From: Janthinobacterium sp. 67
Lineage (GTDB): Bacteria; Pseudomonadota; Gammaproteobacteria; Burkholderiales; Burkholderiaceae_D
Direction: 5' to 3'
DNA: 64,000 nucleotides
NCBI RefSeq assembly: GCF_002797895.1
Contig: NZ_PGES01000001.1
Span: forward strand, 5,518,001 to 5,582,000
Shown here: positions 16,475 to 24,554 of the stretch, one piece after another
Position numbering within the stretch: the stretch's first letter is position 1
How the letters are laid out: the number at the start of each line of letters is the position of its first letter
Notes under the pieces: generated by a model
Told to the model about the DNA's origin: nothing
The model's input: only the letters and a program-made list of their open reading frames with translations
The model's database searches: none
Position numbers and translations under genes: made by a program

Positions 16475-17488
16475 ATGATGAAAAGTATCGTTTGCGATAC
16501 GCCCGGCAGTTTGCGCATGGAGCAGCGCGCCGTGCCCGTGCCCGCCGAGGGCGAAGTGCTGCTGCGCATACGCCGCGTCGGCATCTGCGGCACCGACATG
16601 CATATCTTCCGCGGCACCCAGCCTTTCCTCAGCTATCCGCGCGTGATGGGCCATGAACTGTCCGGCCATATCCACAGCGCGCCAGCCGGCTCGCGCCTGG
16701 CCGCGGGCGACCAGGTTTACGTGATGCCCTACCTGTCGTGCGGTACTTGCGTGGCCTGCCGCCAGGGCAAGACCAATTGCTGCACCCGCATCGAAGTGCT
16801 GGGCGTGCACCGCGACGGCGGCATGACGGAATACCTGGCGCTGCCCGAGCGCTTCGTCTTCAAGACGGAAGGCATTTCGCTCGACGACGCGGCCATGATT
16901 GAATTCCTGGCCATCGGCGCGCATGCCGTCAAGCGCGGCGCGGTCGATGCCGGCAAGCGCGTGCTGGTGGTGGGCGCCGGCCCGATCGGCATGGCCGTGA
17001 TGCTGTTCGCGTCCTTGAAAGGCGCCGACGTGACGGTGCTCGACGGCCGCGCCGACCGTTTGCAGTTCTGCCGCGACGCGCTCGGTATCACCCGCACGGT
17101 GCAGCTGGGCGACGGCGACAAGGAGCAGCTGTCGGACGCCACCGGCGGCGAATTCTTCGACGTGGTGTTTGACGCCACCGGCAATATCGCCGCCATGGAG
17201 CGGGGCCTGGACTTTGTCGCCCACGGCGGCTCCTATGTACTGGTGTCCATCGTGCGCGACCGCCTGTCCTTTTCCGACCCTGAATTCCACAAGCGCGAAA
17301 CGACCCTGCTGGGCAGCCGCAACGCCACCGTCGACGATTTCGAGGAAGTGGTGGCGGCCATGAAGGCGGGCAAAGTCCCCACCGCGCTGCTCAATACCCA
17401 CCGCACCACGCTCGACGAATTTACGGGCGTGCTCGATCGCTGGATGCAGCCAGAAGCTGGCGTCATCAAGGCCATCGTCGAGGTCTGA
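16475..17488 (+). CDS. Zinc-dependent alcohol dehydrogenase (L-galactonate/L-gulonate 5-dehydrogenase-like)
   Basis: A 337-residue MDR-superfamily enzyme. GICGTDMH and GHELSG contain catalytic zinc ligands; SCGTCVACRQGKTNCC supplies the four structural-zinc cysteines; VLVVGAGPIGMAV is the NAD-binding loop. The N-terminal segment with GTQPFLSYPRVMGHE is like L-galactonate oxidoreductase (YjjN/LgoD), which makes tagaturonate. First gene of the operon, two bases before the next gene. The substrate is inferred from similarity pattern and context, not proven. Confidence 0.75.
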   Translation: MMKSIVCDTPGSLRMEQRAVPVPAEGEVLLRIRRVGICGTDMHIFRGTQPFLSYPRVMGHELSGHIHSAPAGSRLAAGDQVYVMPYLSCGTCVACRQGKTNCCTRIEVLGVHRDGGMTEYLALPERFVFKTEGISLDDAAMIEFLAIGAHAVKRGAVDAGKRVLVVGAGPIGMAVMLFASLKGADVTVLDGRADRLQFCRDALGITRTVQLGDGDKEQLSDATGGEFFDVVFDATGNIAAMERGLDFVAHGGSYVLVSIVRDRLSFSDPEFHKRETTLLGSRNATVDDFEEVVAAMKAGKVPTALLNTHRTTLDEFTGVLDRWMQPEAGVIKAIVEV

Positions 17489-17489
17489 G

Positions 17490-18626
17490 ATGAGCGATCT
17501 CAACCCCATCCTGCAGTTTGGCACCAGCCGCTTCCTGCAGGCGCACGCCGACCTGTTCGTCAGCGAAGCGGCCAAGACAGGCGAGGCGCTGGGCCATATC
17601 ACCATCGTGCAGACGACCGGCAGCGCGCAGGGCGCGGCGCGGGTGGCGGCGTTTCGCCAGGCCGGCGGCTACCCCGTGCGCATCCGCGGCTGGCACGACG
17701 GCGCCCAAGTCGACGAGGTGCGCCGCGCCGACGCCGTCACGCAGGCGTGGCAGGCCGGCAGCGACTGGCGGCAGGTGCGCGATGCGGCCGTGGCCGCGCG
17801 CGTGATCGTCTCGAACACGGGCGACACGGGCTACCAGCTCGATGACGCCGACCACGCCGGCATGCTCGATGGCGCGACCGTTCCCGCCAGCTTTCCCGCC
17901 AAGCTGCTGGTGCTGCTGCACGGCCGCTTCCTGGCCGGCGCCGCGCCCATCTCGATTTTTCCGTGCGAACTGGTGGCCGACAACGGTCATGTACTGCGCC
18001 AGGTGGCCGTGACCCTGGCGCGGCAGTGGCGCTGCGATGCCGTGTTCATCGCCTACCTGCAAACGGGCTGCCTGTGGATCAATTCCCTCGTCGACCGCAT
18101 CGTTTCCGAAGCGATCGAACCGATAGGCGCGGTGGCCGAACCCTATGCGCTGTGGGCCATCGAGGCGCAGGAAGGCATGCTGCTGCCGTGCCGCCATCCG
18201 CAACTGGTGGTGACGGGCAATCTGCGCGAGTATGAACAGCGCAAGCTGTTCCTGCTTAACCTGGGTCACACCTATCTGGCGCAGCTGTGGATGGAACGGG
18301 GCAGCCCGGCCGGCATGACGGTGCGCGAGGCGATGGACGATGGCGCCATGCGCGCCGCGCTGGAAGCCCTGTGGCACGAGGAAGTGCTGCCCGTGTTTGC
18401 GGCCATGGGCACGCGGCACGGCGACGCGGCGCTGGCCTATGTGGCGCAGGTCAGGGAACGCTTCGGCAATCCCTTCCTCGCGCACCGCCTGGCCGACATC
18501 GCGCAGCACCACGCTGGCAAGATTGAGCGGCGCATGGCGCCCGTGGCGGCGCTGGCGCGGCAGCTGTGTCCCGCCCTGGCGCAGCCTCGCCTGCGCGCCA
18601 TGCTGGCGCCGGGAGCGCAGCCATGA
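17490..18626 (+). CDS. Mannitol dehydrogenase-family enzyme (tagaturonate reductase-like)
   Basis: A 378-residue long-chain mannitol/altronate dehydrogenase family member. The N-terminal dinucleotide site begins PILQFGTSRFLQAHAD, and RKLFLLNLGHTYLA fits the catalytic Lys-x4-Asn-x2-His signature. UxaB-type enzymes reduce tagaturonate to altronate. It follows the zinc dehydrogenase by one base, so they are translated together. With the UxaA-type dehydratase two genes on, a chain tagaturonate, altronate, 2-keto-3-deoxygluconate can be drawn; this is an inference. Confidence 0.75.
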   Translation: MSDLNPILQFGTSRFLQAHADLFVSEAAKTGEALGHITIVQTTGSAQGAARVAAFRQAGGYPVRIRGWHDGAQVDEVRRADAVTQAWQAGSDWRQVRDAAVAARVIVSNTGDTGYQLDDADHAGMLDGATVPASFPAKLLVLLHGRFLAGAAPISIFPCELVADNGHVLRQVAVTLARQWRCDAVFIAYLQTGCLWINSLVDRIVSEAIEPIGAVAEPYALWAIEAQEGMLLPCRHPQLVVTGNLREYEQRKLFLLNLGHTYLAQLWMERGSPAGMTVREAMDDGAMRAALEALWHEEVLPVFAAMGTRHGDAALAYVAQVRERFGNPFLAHRLADIAQHHAGKIERRMAPVAALARQLCPALAQPRLRAMLAPGAQP

Positions 18627-18740
18627 ACGCCCCCGTCACCGCTGTTGTTTCTTTTCTGGCATGCCGATCCAATCCGATATCGACTAAAATGGCCCACTCA
18701 TCCACTTTCCCTTTCGCTGGCATAGCGCGTTCATTCATCC

Positions 18741-19658
18741 ATGTCCAAACCCGCCACCGTCTTCAAGCGCAGTACCAACCTGCTGTTGCAATTTCTCGCC
18801 GAGAATGTCGCAGTGGGCGAGATGCTGCCGACGGAGCAGTTCCTGACCACGATCTGCCAGGGCAGCCGCACGGCCATCCGCAGCGCGATCGCGTATCTGT
18901 CGACGCGGCGTCTGATCGCCAGCCCGGCGGACCGGCGTTTGCTGCGCAAACCCATACCGGGCGACTACTTCGATATCTCCGAATTGCAGTCGGGGGCGGA
19001 GCGCATCCAGCAGGTGCTGATGGAGCGCGTGTACCAGCGCGACATGCCACCGGGCGCGGAGTTTTCGGAGGCGGAGCTGGCGCGCGAGGCGGGCGCCAGT
19101 ACCGTCAGCGTGCGCGAATTCCTGATCGGTTTTTCGCGCTTCGGCCTGATCGAAAAGAAGCCGCGCGGCGGCTGGCGCCTGTGCGCGTTCGACCGCTCGT
19201 TTGCCACCGAACTGGCGGACATGCGGCGCATGTTCGAGATGGCGGCCGTGGAGCAGTTTGCGCACCTGCCGCATGGCGATCCGGCGTATGCGGAACTGGC
19301 GCGGCTGATCAAGCAGCACGAGAAGCTGGCGGCCAGGATAGACACACGCCACAATGCGTTTCCGGCGCTGGACCGCGAGTTCCACACCTTCCTGATCGGC
19401 CTCTTGAACAACCGCTTCGCGCAGGGCTTCTACGATATCGTCTCGTTCGTGTTTCACTATCACTACCAGTGGGACAAGGGCGAGGAAAAGGGCCGCAACC
19501 AGTACGCGGTGCAGGAGCATCTGGCGATCCTGCGCGCGCTGGCCGAGCACGACGTGCCGAAGGCGCTCGAGGCCATGCGCTCGCACCTCGATTCATCGCG
19601 CAGCACCATGCTGTCGTCGATCGGCACGCGGGAAAAACTGAGCCAGCCGGGCGCCTAG
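18741..19658 (+). CDS. GntR-family regulator with two winged-helix domains and FCD domain
   Basis: A 305-residue regulator of the FadR subfamily. Residues about 10-75 look like one GntR winged helix (SRTAIRSAIAYLSTRRLI) and about 80-150 like a second (ERIQQVLMERVYQRDMPPGAEFSEAELAREAG with VSVREFLIGFSRFGLIEKKPRGG). The C-terminal half is an all-helical FCD ligand domain. It sits inside the sugar operon and most likely represses it, binding the repeated sites near 16260 and 16419. The doubled DNA-binding region is unusual for the family. Confidence 0.85.
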   Translation: MSKPATVFKRSTNLLLQFLAENVAVGEMLPTEQFLTTICQGSRTAIRSAIAYLSTRRLIASPADRRLLRKPIPGDYFDISELQSGAERIQQVLMERVYQRDMPPGAEFSEAELAREAGASTVSVREFLIGFSRFGLIEKKPRGGWRLCAFDRSFATELADMRRMFEMAAVEQFAHLPHGDPAYAELARLIKQHEKLAARIDTRHNAFPALDREFHTFLIGLLNNRFAQGFYDIVSFVFHYHYQWDKGEEKGRNQYAVQEHLAILRALAEHDVPKALEAMRSHLDSSRSTMLSSIGTREKLSQPGA

Positions 19659-19683
19659 CCGTTTTTGCCGGGGAGGGTGCGCC

Positions 19684-20019
19684 ATGAGCCTCGCTTCCCG
19701 GCCTAGCAGCCTGCTCCTGATGTCGCCCGAGGATAACTGCCTGATCGCCAGGACAGCCCTGGCCTGCGGCGAGGTCGTCGCCATCGACGGCCTGCCCGTC
19801 ACCCTGGTGCAAAACATCCACATCGGCCACAAGGTGGCGCGCCGCGCGCTGGCCGTGGGCGACAAGGTGCTGCGCTACGGCGCCCTGATCGGCAGCATCA
19901 CGGCCCCCGTCGCCATCGGCGAACATATCCATACGCACAACCTGGCAAGCGATTACATCCCCACGTTTACCCTGGGCCAGGACGGCCACCATTTCCTGGA
20001 CAAGGACGACCAAGCATGA
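19684..20019 (+). CDS. UxaA-type dehydratase small subunit (SAF domain)
   Basis: A 111-residue SAF-domain protein corresponding to the N-terminal part of altronate dehydratase UxaA, here as a separate gene. The segment NCLIARTALACGEVV and HIGHKVARRALAVGDKVLRYG are SAF-like. The 3' end overlaps the next ATG (TGAAC: 20016-20019). With the large subunit it makes a two-gene hydro-lyase as seen in SuyAB and split altronate or fuconate dehydratases. Confidence 0.82.
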   Translation: MSLASRPSSLLLMSPEDNCLIARTALACGEVVAIDGLPVTLVQNIHIGHKVARRALAVGDKVLRYGALIGSITAPVAIGEHIHTHNLASDYIPTFTLGQDGHHFLDKDDQA

Positions 20020-21239
20020 ACGCTCCAACGACGACACCCGCCCTGTCGGGCTACCTGCGCGCCGATGGCCGCAAGGGCATCCGCAATATCGTGGTGGTGG
20101 CCTATATGGTCGAATGCGCGCACCACGTGGCGCGCCTGATGGTCAACGCCTTTCCCGGCCAGCCCGTGCACCTGATCGGCTTTACGGGCTGCTTCCCCAA
20201 CGAATACGCGGACCAGGTGATGCGCCGTTTGCTCACGCACCCGAACGTGGGGGCCGTGCTGCTGGTGTCCCTGGGCTGCGAAGGCTTCAACAAGTACGGC
20301 CTCTCCAGCGCCGTGACCGACAGCGACCGCCCCGTGCACACGATCACGATCCAGGAAAACAGCGGCACGCGCCCCAGCGTGAGCAGCGGCGTCGAGTGGA
20401 TCGGCTGGGCGCTGGAACACCTGGCGCGGCAGGAGCGCGTGCCGATGGGCATCGATGAGCTGGTCGTCGCCACCATCTGCGGCGGCTCCGACAGCACCAG
20501 CGGCATCAGCGCCAACCCGGCCGTCGGCGTGGCGTTCGACACCCTGATCGCGGCCGGCAGCCCCTGCATCTTCGAAGAGACGGGCGAGCTGGTGGGCTGC
20601 GAATACCACATGCAGCGGCGCGCCATCAGTCCGGACCTGGGCAATGCCATCGTCGAAACCGTGGCCAAGGCCGCCCGCTACTACACCATCATGGGCCATG
20701 GCAGCTTCTCGCCGGGGAACGCCGATGGCGGCCTGACCACGCAGGAAGAAAAGTCGCTGGGCGCCTACGCCAAGAGCGGTTCCTCGCCCATCGTCGGCAT
20801 TCTGAAACCGGGCGACCAGCCGGCCGGCGGCGGCCTGTACCTGCTCGACGTGGTGCCGGACGGCGAGCCGCGCTTCGGTTTCCCGAACGTGTCGGACAAC
20901 GCGGAAATCGTCGAACTCATTTCCTGCGGCGCCCACATCACCTTGTTTACCACGGGCCGCGGATCGGTGGTCGGTTCGGCGATCTCGCCCGTCATCAAGG
21001 TGTGCGCCAATCCGCAAACCTTCGAGCGCCTGGCCGACGACATGGATATCAACGCGGGCAAGATCCTCACGGGCGAAGCCAGCCTGGAAGAAGTGGGCGC
21101 GGAGATCGTCGCCGCCGTGCTGAACGTCGCCAATGGAGAACTGAGCCGCTCGGAAGACCTGGGCCACCAGGAATTCGTGCTCACCTATAAACAATTCGAC
21201 GCGGTGGGGCCAGGCTGCTTCCCATTGCGCGCCGCGTGA
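20016..21239 (+). CDS. UxaA-type dehydratase large subunit (L-fuconate/altronate dehydratase candidate)
   Basis: A 407-residue catalytic subunit of the UxaA/GarD family. It starts with LSGYLRADGRKGIRNIVVV, the family hallmark, and has Cys/His-rich segments GCFPNEYAD, LGCEGFNKY and CGGSDSTSG that would bind the metal centre. Its position among genes for L-fucose oxidation suggests it dehydrates L-fuconate to 2-keto-3-deoxy-L-fuconate, or D-altronate if the upstream dehydrogenases feed it. Both are possible for this family. Confidence 0.82.
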   Translation: MNAPTTTPALSGYLRADGRKGIRNIVVVAYMVECAHHVARLMVNAFPGQPVHLIGFTGCFPNEYADQVMRRLLTHPNVGAVLLVSLGCEGFNKYGLSSAVTDSDRPVHTITIQENSGTRPSVSSGVEWIGWALEHLARQERVPMGIDELVVATICGGSDSTSGISANPAVGVAFDTLIAAGSPCIFEETGELVGCEYHMQRRAISPDLGNAIVETVAKAARYYTIMGHGSFSPGNADGGLTTQEEKSLGAYAKSGSSPIVGILKPGDQPAGGGLYLLDVVPDGEPRFGFPNVSDNAEIVELISCGAHITLFTTGRGSVVGSAISPVIKVCANPQTFERLADDMDINAGKILTGEASLEEVGAEIVAAVLNVANGELSRSEDLGHQEFVLTYKQFDAVGPGCFPLRAA

Positions 21240-21250
21240 GGGCCGCATTC

Positions 21251-22270
21251 ATGGACGTCACACAATTGCGTACCCTGCCACGCGGCGGCCTGTCGCTGCC
21301 CTGCATCGGCATGGGCTGCGCGCCGGTAGGCGGCTTGTACCAGCCCGTCAGCGACGCGCAGGCGCGCGCCACCTTGGATGGCGCCTGGGACGCGGGCGTG
21401 CGCTTCTTCGACACGGCGCCATTCTACGGCTATACCCAGTCCGAACGCCGTCTCGGTGCGGCGCTGCGCGAGCGGCCCCGCCATGAATTTGTGATCAGCA
21501 CCAAGGTGGGACGGCTGATGCGGCCCGACGCCTCCGTGCGTCCCGGCGACGACGGCTTTGCCGCGCCGCTGCCGTTCCGTCCCCATTACGACTACACGTA
21601 TGACGGCGTGCTGCGGTCGCACGAGGACAGCCTGCAGCGCTTGGGGCTCGACCGCATCGACATTCTGTTCGTGCACGATATCGGCAAGGCCACGCATGGC
21701 GAACACGATCAGCACTACTGGCGCCAGCTGACGGCCGGTGGCGGTTTTCGCGCCCTCGATGAACTGCGCGCCAGCGGCCAGGTGAAGGCCGTGGGCCTCG
21801 GTGTCAACGAATGCGAGATCGTGCTGCGCGCGATGGTGGAATTCGACCTCGATTGCACCTTGCTGGCCGGCCGCTACACCTTGCTGGAACAGGCCTCGCT
21901 GTCGCCATTGCTGGACGCCTGCGTCGAACGCGGCAACGCCATCGTGATCGGCGGCCCGTTCAACTCGGGCGTGCTGGCCGGGAACGGCAAATTCAATTAC
22001 GCCGATGCGCCGGCCGCCATACTCAAGCGCGTGGCGCGCCTGGACGCCGTCTGCCGTGAATTCGGCGTGCCGCTGCAGGCGGCGGCACTGCAGTTTCCGC
22101 TCGCCCATCCGGCCGTCGCTTCCTGCATCCCGGGCGGCCAGGACCTGGCGCAGCTGCGGCAAAACCTGGATTGGTTCGCCACGCCGCTGCCCGACGCCCT
22201 GTGGCTGGCGCTGCGGGACGCGGACTTGCTCGATGCGCGCGCGCCGCTGCCTGCGGGAGTGGCCGCATGA
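21251..22270 (+). CDS. Aldo/keto reductase, L-fucose/D-threo-aldose 1-dehydrogenase-like
   Basis: A 339-residue aldo/keto reductase of the galactose/fucose 1-dehydrogenase type. The catalytic Asp-Thr is in RFFDTAPFYG with Tyr; Lys in VISTKVGRL; FVHDIG supplies the next catalytic position. It would oxidise L-fucose to L-fucono-lactone with NAD(P). I prefer ATG at 21251, since GAGGG lies about nine bases upstream; a GTG at 21236 overlapping the previous stop is the alternative (344 residues). Confidence 0.82.
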   Translation: MDVTQLRTLPRGGLSLPCIGMGCAPVGGLYQPVSDAQARATLDGAWDAGVRFFDTAPFYGYTQSERRLGAALRERPRHEFVISTKVGRLMRPDASVRPGDDGFAAPLPFRPHYDYTYDGVLRSHEDSLQRLGLDRIDILFVHDIGKATHGEHDQHYWRQLTAGGGFRALDELRASGQVKAVGLGVNECEIVLRAMVEFDLDCTLLAGRYTLLEQASLSPLLDACVERGNAIVIGGPFNSGVLAGNGKFNYADAPAAILKRVARLDAVCREFGVPLQAAALQFPLAHPAVASCIPGGQDLAQLRQNLDWFATPLPDALWLALRDADLLDARAPLPAGVAA

Positions 22271-23097
22271 TGCGCATCGACGCCCACCAGCATTTCTGGC
22301 AACTGGCCGCGCGTGCCGGCAGCTGGCCGCCGCCATCCTTGGCCGCCATCCACCGCGATTTTGCGCCCGCCGACCTGGCGCCCTTGCTGGCCGCGCACGG
22401 CATCGACGGTACGGTGCTGGTGCAGTCGCTGCCGTCGTCTGCCGATACCGATTACCTGCTGGCGCTCTCCGAACAAAGCAGCTTTATCCGCGCCGTCGTG
22501 GGCTGGACGGAGCTGCTGGCTTTCGATGCGCCGGCCACCATCGCCCGTCTGGCGTCGCAGCCCAAGCTCAAGGGCTTGCGGCCCATGCTGCAGGATATCG
22601 ATGACGATCAGTGGATCGCCAATCCCGCGCTGGCGCCGGCCCTGGCTGCCATGGTGGAACACGGCTTGCGGCTGGACGCACTGGTGCTGCCGCGCCACTT
22701 GCCCGCGCTGCTGCATTGCGCGCGCGCTTATCCGCAACTGGCCATCGTGATCGACCATGCGGCCAAGCCGCCGATCGCCGATGCCGGCTTCGGCGCGTGG
22801 CGCGAAGACATGGCGCTGCTGGCCGCGCTCCCGAACGTGCACTGCAAGCTGTCCGGGCTGGTGACGGAGGCGCGGCCCGGCTGGACCGTGGACGACCTGC
22901 GCCCTTATGCCGCGCATGTGCTGGACGTGTTTGGCCCCCGGCGCGTGATATGGGGCAGCGACTGGCCTGTGGTCGACCTGGCCGGCGGCTATGCGGCGTG
23001 GCTGGCCGCCAGCGAGGCGCTGCTGGCGCACCTGGGACAAGAGGGCAGGGACGATATTTTCGGACGCAATGCGTGCCGGTTTTATGGTTTTGAATGA
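22267..23097 (+). CDS. Amidohydrolase, probable L-fuconolactonase
   Basis: A 276-residue metal-dependent hydrolase (amidohydrolase-2 family). The opening IDAHQHFWQL gives the His-x-His metal site, VIDHAAKP contains the next ligand His, and GSDWPV near the end supplies the catalytic Asp. Such enzymes open sugar lactones such as L-fucono-1,5-lactone. The ATG at 22267 overlaps the previous stop by four bases, so it is coupled to the dehydrogenase. The substrate is inferred from its neighbours. Confidence 0.82.
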   Translation: MMRIDAHQHFWQLAARAGSWPPPSLAAIHRDFAPADLAPLLAAHGIDGTVLVQSLPSSADTDYLLALSEQSSFIRAVVGWTELLAFDAPATIARLASQPKLKGLRPMLQDIDDDQWIANPALAPALAAMVEHGLRLDALVLPRHLPALLHCARAYPQLAIVIDHAAKPPIADAGFGAWREDMALLAALPNVHCKLSGLVTEARPGWTVDDLRPYAAHVLDVFGPRRVIWGSDWPVVDLAGGYAAWLAASEALLAHLGQEGRDDIFGRNACRFYGFE

Positions 23098-23106
23098 GGT
23101 GGCGGG

Positions 23107-23144
23107 CGTGTCGGCTTACGCCGTTCCGGCTAAGCCGACCTACG
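23107..23144. repeat. Palindromic intergenic repeat, family 2, copy 2
   Basis: GTCGGCTTACGCC at 23110-23122 pairs with GGCTAAGCCGAC at 23128-23139, followed by CTACGG. Read on the minus strand it aligns with the copy at 6034-6088. It lies inside the sugar operon between lactonase and mutarotase genes. Confidence 0.8.
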
Positions 23145-23197
23145 GTCATCGTCAACGGTATTGGCAGGTTGGCGTTAGCCAGCAAAAAGGAGTCGCA

Positions 23198-23527
23198 ATG
23201 CAAAGAATGGGCATGGTCATCGGCATCGCGCCGGAGCGCATCGCTGAATACAAAAACCTGCACGCCGCCGTCTGGCCGCAGGTGCTGGCCAGACTGGCTG
23301 CCGCGCACGTCCGCAATTATTCGATCTTCCTGCGCGAGCCGGAAAACCTGCTGTTCGGCTACTGGGAATACCACGGCGAGGATTTTGCAGCCGACATGGC
23401 GGCCGTTGCCGCCGATCCGGAAACGCAGCGCTGGTGGACCTTTTGCGCGCCGTGCCAGGAGCCGCTGGCCTCGCGCGCCGAGGGCGAGCACTGGGCGATG
23501 ATGGAGCAGGTTTTTCATATGACGTAG
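23198..23527 (+). CDS. L-rhamnose/L-fucose mutarotase family protein
   Basis: A 109-residue RhaM-type mutarotase. EYKNLHAAVWPQVLARL contains the catalytic His, and NYSIFLREPENLLFGYWEY matches the family core. These enzymes interconvert alpha and beta anomers; in this operon the substrate is most likely L-fucose. AAAAAGGAG at 23184-23192 is a strong ribosome-binding site before ATG 23198. A family-1 palindrome follows at 23543. Confidence 0.88.
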   Translation: MQRMGMVIGIAPERIAEYKNLHAAVWPQVLARLAAAHVRNYSIFLREPENLLFGYWEYHGEDFAADMAAVAADPETQRWWTFCAPCQEPLASRAEGEHWAMMEQVFHMT

Positions 23528-23542
23528 ACTCCAAAAAAGGCC

Positions 23543-23569
23543 GGGGTCGGACCCTCAGGGTCCGACCCC
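23543..23569. repeat. Palindromic intergenic repeat, family 1, copy 2
   Basis: Same 27-bp palindrome as at 714-740, with the same central base, between mutarotase and SDR genes. The surrounding CCAAAA and TTGGG match the other copies. It has no T-run, so it is not a standard terminator, but a strong hairpin in the transcript is expected. Confidence 0.9.
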
Positions 23570-23610
23570 GGAATTGCCAGGTGTTGGGTTAACAAATAAA
23601 AGGAGACAAC

Positions 23611-24366
23611 ATGACCGCCAGACTACAAGGCAAAATCGCCCTGCTCACCGCCGCCGGCCAGGGCATCGGCCGGGCCACGGCCGAAGCGTTCGTGCGCGAA
23701 GGCGCCACCGTGATCGCCACCGATATCAACCAGGCCCAGCTCGACGCGTTGAAGGAAGCGACGGGTTGCGCCATCCGCCGGCTCGACGTGACCGATGGCG
23801 CGGCCATCACCGCGCTGGCCGACGAGATCGGCCCCGTCGATATCCTGTTCAATTGCGCCGGCTTTGTCGACGGCGGCACCATCCTCGACTGCGACGATGC
23901 GGCCTGGGACCGTTCCTTCGATATCAACGCGCGCTCCATGTACCGCTTGATGCGCGCCGTGCTGCCCGGCATGGTGGCCAGGGGCGGCGGCTCCATCGTC
24001 AACATGTCGTCCGTGGCGTCGAGCGTGAAGGGCGCGCCGAACCGCTTTATCTACGGCACCTCGAAGGCGGCCGTGGTGGGCATGACCAAGTCGGTAGCGG
24101 CGGACTTCGTCACGCGCGGCATCCGCTGCAATGCGATCTGTCCCGGCACCATCGAGTCGCCTTCGCTGAAGGAACGCATTGCCGCCCAGGCGGCAGCGAC
24201 GGGTGTGAGCATCGATGAAGTGCAAGCCGCCTTCGTGGCACGCCAGCCAATGGGCAGAGTGGGCAGGGCAGAGGAAATCGCCGCGCTGGCCGTCTACCTG
24301 GCCTCCGATGAATCCGCTTTCACGACCGGCATGACTCACGTCATCGACGGTGGCTGGTCTAACTAA
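23611..24366 (+). CDS. SDR oxidoreductase, probable 2-keto-3-deoxy-L-fuconate dehydrogenase
   Basis: A 251-residue short-chain dehydrogenase. TAAGQGIGRATAE is the NAD-binding glycine motif, NMSSVASS holds the catalytic Ser, and YGTSKAA the Tyr-x3-Lys pair; the ending GMTHVIDGGWSN is usual. In the fucose pathway this SDR oxidises 2-keto-3-deoxy-L-fuconate at C4 to 2,4-diketo-3-deoxy-L-fuconate, used by the next gene's product. AAAGGAGA precedes the ATG. Confidence 0.87.
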   Translation: MTARLQGKIALLTAAGQGIGRATAEAFVREGATVIATDINQAQLDALKEATGCAIRRLDVTDGAAITALADEIGPVDILFNCAGFVDGGTILDCDDAAWDRSFDINARSMYRLMRAVLPGMVARGGGSIVNMSSVASSVKGAPNRFIYGTSKAAVVGMTKSVAADFVTRGIRCNAICPGTIESPSLKERIAAQAAATGVSIDEVQAAFVARQPMGRVGRAEEIAALAVYLASDESAFTTGMTHVIDGGWSN

Positions 24367-24367
24367 G

Positions 24368-24487
24368 GACACCCGACCAAACCTACTGCGCGTCGCGATA
24401 TGCGGCTTGCGATGCTCACTGTGCATTCGTACAGCTGCGCTTCTCGGCCACATCTCCCTTCCGCTCGCTACGGTTTTGTCGGGTGTC
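24368..24487. repeat. 120-bp intergenic element with terminal inverted repeats
   Basis: The left end GACACCCGACCAAACCTAC and the right end (reverse complement GACACCCGACAAAACCGTAG) form terminal inverted repeats of about 20-25 bp with few mismatches. The inside is an imperfectly folded sequence. It looks like a non-coding MITE- or BIME-type element inserted in the 188-bp gap of the operon. Only one copy is in this window. Confidence 0.6.
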
Positions 24488-24554
24488 GTGAAAGTGCGGG
24501 CCTGATTGCTACCGAACTTTTTATGTTGTTTGATATTTACTTGAAAGTTTAATC

